A stretch of DNA of 9,141 nucleotides from Planctomycetaceae bacterium. GTDB taxonomy: Bacteria; Planctomycetota; Planctomycetia; Pirellulales; Thermoguttaceae. Position numbers and translations under genes: made by a program. Positions 1 through 5,333 of this stretch are shown piece by piece (position 1 is the first letter of the stretch; every line of letters begins with the position of its first letter). Under the pieces are notes generated by a model, which was not told the origin of the DNA, did no database searches, and saw only the letters and a list, made by a program, of their open reading frames with translations. The stretch lies in assembly GCA_031261125.1 (NCBI GenBank), contig JAISJZ010000144.1, forward strand, positions 1-9,141, in the 5' to 3' direction.

Positions 1-10
1 TTTTTCGGTG

Positions 11-1066
11 TTATTTCAGTTTTGTCCATCGGTTTTCTTTATCACCGAACGTTTGGTTCCGCTGGTTAATGAAATTGAAGATGCTCTGCGCTAACTTTCC
101 GCCTGCTAAAACTTCGGCAAGCGGTATATCTGCCGTTGTTTCGCCGCCCTTGTCATCCTTCATTTTTTTCGTTGCCGGATAAGTAATAAGCGGGAACCGC
201 GCCGCCGCTTTTTCGTCCTTGCTCTTTTCAATAAATGCTGTCCGCATCTTTTCGGCAAATTCTCCTGACAGCGTACTGTTTTCGGGTACCGCAAAAAAAA
301 CGGCGATGTCGTCTTTAACCAACTTGTTGTTAACCAAAGCAGCAAACGCCGGTGTCTTTTGTGTTTCATTCATTGCCGGGGCAATCAGCACCAGCGTTTT
401 TGTGAATTTACCGGAGTCCTTACCGCTCCAATCTTGTGCCGCCTGATATGCCGCCAGCGCACAACTTCTTCCGGCACCGACAATCACTAACCGGTTCAAA
501 TTGGCTTCGCCGGCAACGTGAACCCGTTCCAGCATACTGCGCATCAGCGGCAAGTCCGCGGTGAACATCATTTGGTAGTCCTTTGACTGAAAGTCCTCGG
601 CAAGGTAATCAACGAGTTTCGGCGTTGTCCGTGCCGGCAGCCGCTGCGGTACTTTCCCGTTCGGATTGTTCCCCGGCAACTCCGTTTTTTCGTACCGCTT
701 ATTACTTCTGCCGTGTCCCCGCAAATCCGGTGCCAAGACGGCGAAACCGTTGTTTGCCAGTAAGTCGGTCAACGGCAAAAAATCCTTACGGCTGCCTTTC
801 TCATCGTGAAGAACGAGAACCGGCGTTGTTTCCCGGTCAGCATTGCCGTAGCAGTATGATGCCGAGTAGCGGACCGGCGACGGTTCACGCGTTATAAACC
901 GGTCGCCTTCAAGGTCGGTGCTTTGTCCTTTTTTCGGCGATTCCTTTTTTGGTTTTGCCGGTCTATCGTCCGTATTCTTCTCTTGGGCACACAAAAATTG
1001 CGCCGCCGAAAACGCAAGAGTTAATCCTAAAAGATAAACGGCTGTTAAACGTAAAACAGAAATCAT
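11..1066 (-). CDS. Exported alpha/beta-hydrolase-fold protein, probably catalytically inactive
   Basis: A 351-residue protein with an N-terminal signal peptide: a hydrophobic stretch at about residues 4-22, then cleavage probably near Ala27 ('LCA|QE'). A lysine/proline-rich linker follows (about 28-50). The rest resembles an alpha/beta hydrolase: strand 'VLVLHD' (83-88, usual oxyanion-loop position), 'FAVLAPDLRGHGRS' (108-121, the classic D-x-R-G-H-G-x-S motif), then strand 'LVIV' and the turn 'GAGRSCA' (197-203) where the nucleophile elbow belongs. In the usual V-G-x-S-x-G pattern the Ser falls on Gly199; Ser201 is two residues off. No histidine occurs after residue 183, so the C-terminal catalytic His is missing, and I see no clear catalytic Asp. 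The fold is likely, hydrolase activity is doubtful and the substrate is unknown. The ATG at 1066 begins the signal peptide, but no strong Shine-Dalgarno precedes it. A promoter candidate lies in the 63-bp gap upstream. Confidence 0.85.
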   Translation of the reverse strand: MISVLRLTAVYLLGLTLAFSAAQFLCAQEKNTDDRPAKPKKESPKKGQSTDLEGDRFITREPSPVRYSASYCYGNADRETTPVLVLHDEKGSRKDFLPLTDLLANNGFAVLAPDLRGHGRSNKRYEKTELPGNNPNGKVPQRLPARTTPKLVDYLAEDFQSKDYQMMFTADLPLMRSMLERVHVAGEANLNRLVIVGAGRSCALAAYQAAQDWSGKDSGKFTKTLVLIAPAMNETQKTPAFAALVNNKLVKDDIAVFFAVPENSTLSGEFAEKMRTAFIEKSKDEKAAARFPLITYPATKKMKDDKGGETTADIPLAEVLAGGKLAQSIFNFINQRNQTFGDKENRWTKLK

Positions 1067-1074
1067 AGCGGCAC

Positions 1075-1129
1075 TTCGTAAATGAAAAACAACAGAACGC
1101 TATGAATTTAACACAATGATTTTTACGAA
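1075..1129. repeat. 8-bp inverted repeat in the gap before the hydrolase-like gene
   Basis: TTCGTAAA at 1075-1082 is matched exactly by TTTACGAA at 1122-1129, with 39 bp between. One arm lies in the -35/-10 spacer of the candidate promoter at 1105-1133. The other arm lies in the predicted untranslated leader. The spacing is long for an intrinsic terminator and no T-tract follows either arm in the transcribed direction. It could be a two-site operator or chance. Confidence 0.35.
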
Positions 1130-1133
1130 TCAA
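1105..1133 (-). promoter_or_regulatory. Sigma70-type promoter candidate for the hydrolase-like gene
   Basis: On the minus strand TTGATT (1133-1128) is followed by 17 bp and TAAATT (1110-1105), with TG one base before the -10, which makes an extended -10. Each hexamer matches consensus at 4 of 6 positions. The predicted transcription start is near 1098, giving a leader of about 32 nt. The -35 overlaps the last codons and stop of the upstream lipoprotein gene, so read-through from that gene could also express the hydrolase-like protein. Confidence 0.45.
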
Positions 1134-2260
1134 TACATATTTTGCCGGATACCGGCGGAGAAGTATTCGAGGTCGCCGTACTTTTCCACAAGCCAATTCA
1201 CTTTGGCATTCTCTTTTGCCGTCCTGAAATCCTTCGCCGTTGTGTCAACAAGTTTCAAATCATAAACATAACTGTCCATCAAGCCGGGCAGCAGCGTTCG
1301 GTACTCCTTCGGAACCGCCTTCGGTCTGCCCTTGTTAATATGAGTAATCAAATTCGTTACGCAACTGTTCCGCAACGGATGATAAAACTCCGGCTTTTGC
1401 GCCAATTTGTTCGCCCGCTGCAACGCATCAACAAACATCGTCCGCACTTCATTCGGTTCAAACTTCAACCGGTAAATGTGGACATCGTTTTTATTGACAT
1501 CGGTTCCCAAGCGGATTAAGTCCCGCTCATCGGCGAAAACGTAAATCAACTCGAACTGCCGCAATGCGGAACCGAGAGCGTCGTATTTTTCGCCTTCTTC
1601 GTATCGTGCTTCAATCGACATACCCAGTTGACGGCTGTCGGCAAAACCGAAACTTGCCTGAACGTGGGCAAGACGCGGTGCGGCGTGAAACGGCACAACG
1701 ATTAAGTCCAGCGTTCGGACATCATTGAGGTTAAATACGGCATCGTAATACCGCGTCGTATATTGGTCGGCGGACTCATATTTGGAGTACCGGATGTTTT
1801 TTACGGTAACGGTATTGCCGTTGAATTCGGCGGTTTGCAAAACGTTATGATTTTGCGTCCATTTCCGGTTGTTCGTCGGACGCAGTTCGTTCATCAAGTC
1901 CTGACCGAGATTCAGTACCGAAAAATTACTGTGCGGAACGGTTTGAATTTGCGGCGTTTGTACCGGTTTCGATGATTGAGCCAAACGTTCGACATCCACC
2001 TGCGGCGGTGCCGTCTTCGCCGGCTGTAAATCGGCAACGAGCAGATACGGATTTTTCGGTGCGCTGCGGTTCGGCAGTTTGCTTAAATCCCACGGCTGAT
2101 TTACTTCGGCGGCGGATTGCGAGGTACGGGGAGCAGGGTATGGACTGCGGGCAGCAGGATACGGCGGACGCTGCTGCGGATACATCGGCGGCACAGCGCA
2201 GCCGGAGAATCCGGTCAGAAGGATAAGCAGTATAAAAAATGAATAAAAACGCATATTCAC
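1130..2260 (-). CDS. Proline-rich lipoprotein with DUF4105/Lnb-type periplasmic domain
   Basis: A 376-residue protein. A short hydrophobic signal ends in the lipobox 'FSGC' with Cys21, so a lipidated, envelope-anchored protein is expected. Residues 24-46 are rich in Pro and Tyr, with two near-copies of 'SPYPAPR'/'PPYPAAR', a likely wall-spanning or flexible spacer. Residues about 130-325 carry the DUF4105 pattern: 'VKNIRYSKY' (153-161), 'TLDLIVVPF' (183-191), 'LAHVQASFGF' (198-206), 'MSIEARYEEGEKY' (214-226), 'ELIYVFADERDLI' (237-249) and 'NSCVTNL' (298-304). As I recall, this domain forms the N-terminal periplasmic part of the Bacteroides lipoprotein N-acyltransferase Lnb. His199 and Cys300 are the likely thiol-enzyme residues. 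No transmembrane C-terminal part is present, so an acyltransferase role is not shown. The start is GTG at 2260, or ATG two codons in at 2254. Its own promoter candidate lies in the upstream gap. Confidence 0.85.
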   Translation of the reverse strand: MNMRFYSFFILLILLTGFSGCAVPPMYPQQRPPYPAARSPYPAPRTSQSAAEVNQPWDLSKLPNRSAPKNPYLLVADLQPAKTAPPQVDVERLAQSSKPVQTPQIQTVPHSNFSVLNLGQDLMNELRPTNNRKWTQNHNVLQTAEFNGNTVTVKNIRYSKYESADQYTTRYYDAVFNLNDVRTLDLIVVPFHAAPRLAHVQASFGFADSRQLGMSIEARYEEGEKYDALGSALRQFELIYVFADERDLIRLGTDVNKNDVHIYRLKFEPNEVRTMFVDALQRANKLAQKPEFYHPLRNSCVTNLITHINKGRPKAVPKEYRTLLPGLMDSYVYDLKLVDTTAKDFRTAKENAKVNWLVEKYGDLEYFSAGIRQNMY

Positions 2261-2268
2261 CGTTTAGC

Positions 2269-2286
2269 CCCGCCGATTGCAGCGGG
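2269..2286 (-). promoter_or_regulatory. Leader hairpin covering the ribosome binding site of the lipoprotein gene
   Basis: In the transcript, CCCGC (2286-2282) can pair with GCGGG (2273-2269) across an 8-nt loop. The 3' arm holds the only G-rich stretch (GCGGGG, 2273-2268) that could act as Shine-Dalgarno for the GTG start at 2260, with 7 nt between. Closing the stem would hide it. The stem has only 5 pairs, all G-C, so it is a plausible translational brake. It may also be chance in a G+C-rich leader. Confidence 0.35.
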
Positions 2287-2310
2287 TAGTGTTGCCGATA
2301 AACCGGACGT

Positions 2311-2339
2311 ATCCTAGCAATGTTCGCAAAACCGTTCAA
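2311..2339 (-). promoter_or_regulatory. Extended -10 promoter candidate for the lipoprotein gene
   Basis: TTGAAC (2339-2334), a 17-bp spacer and TAGGAT (2316-2311) read on the minus strand. The -10 is preceded by TGC, which forms an extended -10 (TGnTAGGAT). The predicted start is near 2304, giving a leader of about 44 nt before the GTG at 2260. It lies wholly in the 86-bp gap after the stop of the clan GH-A glycosidase gene. I see no intrinsic terminator between that stop and this promoter. Confidence 0.55.
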
Positions 2340-2346
2340 GAGCAAT

Positions 2347-3714
2347 TTAGTGCAGGATACTTAATGTTTCTGCACCGACCAGATATAAAATCTTCGGCGA
2401 AACCGGCAGCGATTGCTCCGGCAAATTCACCGGAACCGGTTTACCGAACACGTCAAACACTCCCTTTAATCCGCTGCCGATTTTGACGGCAATATTCTTT
2501 TCCCCGTCCGGCGACCAGACCGCCCAAACCGGCGTGCCGTCCTTGTGCGTCCAATGCACAACGCAGCAGCCGTGCTGCTGCCAATCCGTTTTCGTGTCTA
2601 TCGCAACACCGTCCGCAATGAATTTACCCAAAGCGGTAACGCTGTGATACGCCGGCTTCGGTTTCAAGTCCCGATGCGTTAAACCGAAATGTTCTTCCGG
2701 GTCAATGTTATCGTCTTCCGGTGCCTGTAATTCATACCAAATAAATTTTTCAATGCCGAACCGCAGCGACAGCAAAATTGCCTGCGGTGCGTAAACCGCC
2801 TGTTCTTCCTCCGATGCGAAAACATCGTGAACCATAAACGTATTCAGAATGTTTGCTGCTCCGGCAGCCGCTTGCACCGATGCCGGCAAAGCGGCGGTTT
2901 TGATTTCTCTGCCGTCAATACCGGCTTGTTTCAAAAGACCGGAAACGTTCCTGCTGATTCCGCTGGTGAGCGGCGGTGTCGGAAATCCCATTTCGGTTAT
3001 CCAAATCCGTTTCGGTTTTCCGCCGTTGTACTTCGTTAACAGCGTTTGCAGTTGTTTGATGTCGTTTCCAAACCGGGACGATAACGTCATTGAACGGAAT
3101 CCTGCCCGATAAGGATGAATACAGAACACATCAAAGGAATTGCTTGCTTGTTCTTGCAGCATTTCTTCGATGAACTTCATCGGCAGCAGTGCCGTTCCAG
3201 CCGAAAGAACCGTAATACCGGGGTCAATTTCTTTGATTTTTTTGTACGTTGCCGACAGCAGCGTTGCGTAATCCTTGCCGCTCGGATACCGCCAGAACCG
3301 TTCGATGTTCGGTTCGTTCCACACTTCCCAATACCGGATGGAATCCTTGTATCTTCGGACGGTTTTTTCTACATATTCCAGCCAATCGTCAAGGTGCTGA
3401 TGTGCCGGTGCCGCCCAATCAACGCCGTGGTCGATGAGCAAGCCGAGGATTTGAAGCCCGTTTTGCTGCGTTTGTTTAACAATGTCATCGTGCGTATCAA
3501 ACTTCCACGTTCCTTTTTCCGGTTCGATTCTGCTCCACGAAAAATCAGTGCGGACAAGCCGGAAACCGGCATTGTACATCAGTTCCAGGTTCTGCGGCAT
3601 CTGCCGGTATTCACTGCCGCCCTGCAAGTGAGCGCACACTCCCAGCGGTGCATCGGTTTGAGCATAAACCGCAGCGGCAAAATATAGGACAACAAGAAAA
3701 ATAATGTTCCGCAT
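2347..3714 (-). CDS. Secreted clan GH-A glycoside hydrolase (GH39-like)
   Basis: A 455-residue protein with a signal peptide (hydrophobic about 4-16, cleavage after Ala18, 'VYA|QT'). Residues about 22-365 fit a clan GH-A (beta/alpha)8 barrel: 'LVRTDFSWSRIEP' (53-65), 'RYWEVWNEPN' (127-136) with Glu134 as acid/base, 'FCIHPY' (197-202), 'RIWITEMGFPTPP' (236-248) with Glu241 as nucleophile, and 'FIWYELQAPED' (324-334) near the last strand. The two catalytic Glu are 107 residues apart, close to the spacing I recall for GH39 enzymes such as PslG. A C-terminal beta-rich region (about 366-455) probably forms the accessory sandwich domain usual in this group. It should cleave a glycoside with retention of configuration outside the cytoplasm; the substrate cannot be read from the sequence. 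GH5 or an unclassified GH-A subfamily remains possible. The ATG at 3714 lies 6 bp after the nadB stop with no visible Shine-Dalgarno, so translation may depend on coupling to nadB. Confidence 0.85.
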   Translation of the reverse strand: MRNIIFLVVLYFAAAVYAQTDAPLGVCAHLQGGSEYRQMPQNLELMYNAGFRLVRTDFSWSRIEPEKGTWKFDTHDDIVKQTQQNGLQILGLLIDHGVDWAAPAHQHLDDWLEYVEKTVRRYKDSIRYWEVWNEPNIERFWRYPSGKDYATLLSATYKKIKEIDPGITVLSAGTALLPMKFIEEMLQEQASNSFDVFCIHPYRAGFRSMTLSSRFGNDIKQLQTLLTKYNGGKPKRIWITEMGFPTPPLTSGISRNVSGLLKQAGIDGREIKTAALPASVQAAAGAANILNTFMVHDVFASEEEQAVYAPQAILLSLRFGIEKFIWYELQAPEDDNIDPEEHFGLTHRDLKPKPAYHSVTALGKFIADGVAIDTKTDWQQHGCCVVHWTHKDGTPVWAVWSPDGEKNIAVKIGSGLKGVFDVFGKPVPVNLPEQSLPVSPKILYLVGAETLSILH

Positions 3715-3720
3715 AAAAGG

Positions 3721-5331
3721 TTATTGAAAACAGCACAAGGTATGTTCCGCCGCCGGCAGCGTTTCCGGGTAATCGCTCCGGTTGTGCGAACCGCGTGTTT
3801 CTCTGCGTTTGACTGCCCCTTGCAGAACCAATTCGGCAACGGTCAGCATATTTTGAATCTCCCAGCCGTCCTGCGACGGGAACTGCTGCGCAAAAACGTA
3901 CTTCTGCCAGCGTTTGACATCTTCCAACGCACCGGCTAATCCTTCTTCGTTCCGCACAACGCCGGCATTACGCCACAGCAAACTTTTCAGAGCGTTGCTG
4001 ATGTCCGCGGTTAACGGCGGAACTTGCTCCGCCGTTGTATAAAGCGGTTTATTTTCAATCGGAACGACGTTGTATTCGTTTTCCCCATTGGCAGGCAGCG
4101 GGGAAAGATGAGAAGCCAGCCGTCCCGCACTTTCGCCGAACACCAACGCCTCTAACAAACTGTTTGACGCTAACCGGTTCGCTCCGTGAAGCCCGGTACT
4201 CGACACTTCACCGACTGCCCAAAGATTTTTCACCGTTGTCCGTCCGTCAATGTCCGTCAGTACCCCCCCCATCGAGTAATGCGCACCGGGACGCACCGGT
4301 ATTCTGTCCTTCGCAATGTCGATGCCGAATTGTTTGCATACCGCCGCAATGCCCGGAAAGCGTCCATACAGCCAATCAGCGGGCTTATCCGTAATATCGA
4401 GAAACACGTTCGCCGAATTGGTCTTCTCCATTTGTTTGACGATACTTCGGCTCACCACGTCCCGCGGTGCCAGTTCCGCCCGGTCATCGTAATCCGGCAT
4501 AAACCGGTGTCCTTTGCGGTCGTAAAGCAATGCGCCTTCGCCCCGCACCGCTTCGGAAATTAAACTTCGGGACGAACCGGCAATGTACAGAACAGTCGGA
4601 TGAAACTGAACAAATTCAATGTCCCGAATCACCGCTCCGGCGCGGTACGCCATCGCGACACCGTCGCCGGTCGCGACTTCGGGATTCGTCGTTTCCCGAT
4701 ACAGTTGCCCGATTCCGCCGGTCGCTAAAATCGTCTGTTTTGCCCAAACGAGTTCCTTCTCATCGTGCTTTTTCCAATAGACAATGGTACCGGAACAAGT
4801 TCCGCCGCTGACATTCGTTAATAAATCCAGCGCAAACGTGTTTTCCCAAATGCGGACGTTCGGTCGGCTTTTCAACTCTTCGATAAGCGAACGCATTATT
4901 TCCCGACCGGTGGAATCGCCGTTGGCGTGAAGAATCCGGTTCCTGCCGTGTCCGCCTTCGCGCCCCAACAGCAATTCACCGCTGCTTTGTTTATCGAAAT
5001 TGGTGCCGAACGAGAGCAGTTTTTCCACTTCGGAGTGACCGGCGCGGACAACTTTTTCAACGACACCGCGGTCGCACAATTCACCGCTTGCTTTCAGTGA
5101 ATCGGCAATGTGTTCCCCGACGGTATCGTTTTTATCCCAAACCGCGGCAATTCCCCCTTGGGCATTCACACTGTTGGAATTTTCCAAGCCGTCCTTACAT
5201 ATAAGGAGAACCTGCTGCGATGCGTCAACGGCAAGAGCGGCGCGGACACCGGCAAGTCCGCCGCCGATGATTAACACATCGGTAAAAAAATGCGGATGCC
5301 GCTTCGGATGAAAAGGAACAAGATAGCGCAT
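3721..5331 (-). CDS. nadB: L-aspartate oxidase
   Basis: A 536-residue cytoplasmic flavoenzyme that oxidises L-aspartate to iminoaspartate. NadA then condenses that product with dihydroxyacetone phosphate to give quinolinate, the NAD precursor; NadA is not in this window. The FAD-binding Rossmann motif is 'IIGGGLAG' (21-28). 'SNSVNAQGGIAA' (52-63), 'GREGGH' (123-128), 'ATGGIG' (203-208) and 'QFHPT' (242-246, His244) are typical of the fumarate reductase/NadB family. Arg290 ('APRD'), His351 ('GAHYSMGG') and Arg386 ('HGANRLASNS') match by position the active-site residues I recall for the E. coli enzyme. 'GREGGH' and the HRSDYP-like tail (516-522) support NadB over succinate dehydrogenase. The C-terminal helical domain spans about 430-536. 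All key residues are present and the length matches E. coli NadB (540). It starts 2 bp after the stop of the secreted DUF3352-like gene and ends 6 bp before the GH-A gene, so it appears to be the middle gene of an operon. A run of eight G lies in its coding strand at 4263-4270. Confidence 0.97.
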   Translation of the reverse strand: MRYLVPFHPKRHPHFFTDVLIIGGGLAGVRAALAVDASQQVLLICKDGLENSNSVNAQGGIAAVWDKNDTVGEHIADSLKASGELCDRGVVEKVVRAGHSEVEKLLSFGTNFDKQSSGELLLGREGGHGRNRILHANGDSTGREIMRSLIEELKSRPNVRIWENTFALDLLTNVSGGTCSGTIVYWKKHDEKELVWAKQTILATGGIGQLYRETTNPEVATGDGVAMAYRAGAVIRDIEFVQFHPTVLYIAGSSRSLISEAVRGEGALLYDRKGHRFMPDYDDRAELAPRDVVSRSIVKQMEKTNSANVFLDITDKPADWLYGRFPGIAAVCKQFGIDIAKDRIPVRPGAHYSMGGVLTDIDGRTTVKNLWAVGEVSSTGLHGANRLASNSLLEALVFGESAGRLASHLSPLPANGENEYNVVPIENKPLYTTAEQVPPLTADISNALKSLLWRNAGVVRNEEGLAGALEDVKRWQKYVFAQQFPSQDGWEIQNMLTVAELVLQGAVKRRETRGSHNRSDYPETLPAAEHTLCCFQ

Positions 5332-5333
5332 CT

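Noticed and set aside
197..209. Ser201 of the hydrolase-like protein (translated residue; numbers here are residues) as a GxSxG nucleophile
   Set aside because: In G199-R-S-C-A203 the serine lies two residues later than strand-turn geometry requires after 'LVIV', and no partner His exists downstream.
3115..3687. Open frame of 190 codons on the plus strand opposite the GH-A glycosidase
   Set aside because: It lies wholly antisense to a gene with clear catalytic motifs, and its translation is Arg/Cys/Phe-rich without a recognisable domain. It is a shadow of codon use on the other strand.
4239..4260. Repeated GTCCGTC motif in nadB
   Set aside because: It encodes the ordinary residues TDIDGR in a conserved NadB segment. 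The repeat follows from codon use and is too short to be a mobile or regulatory element.
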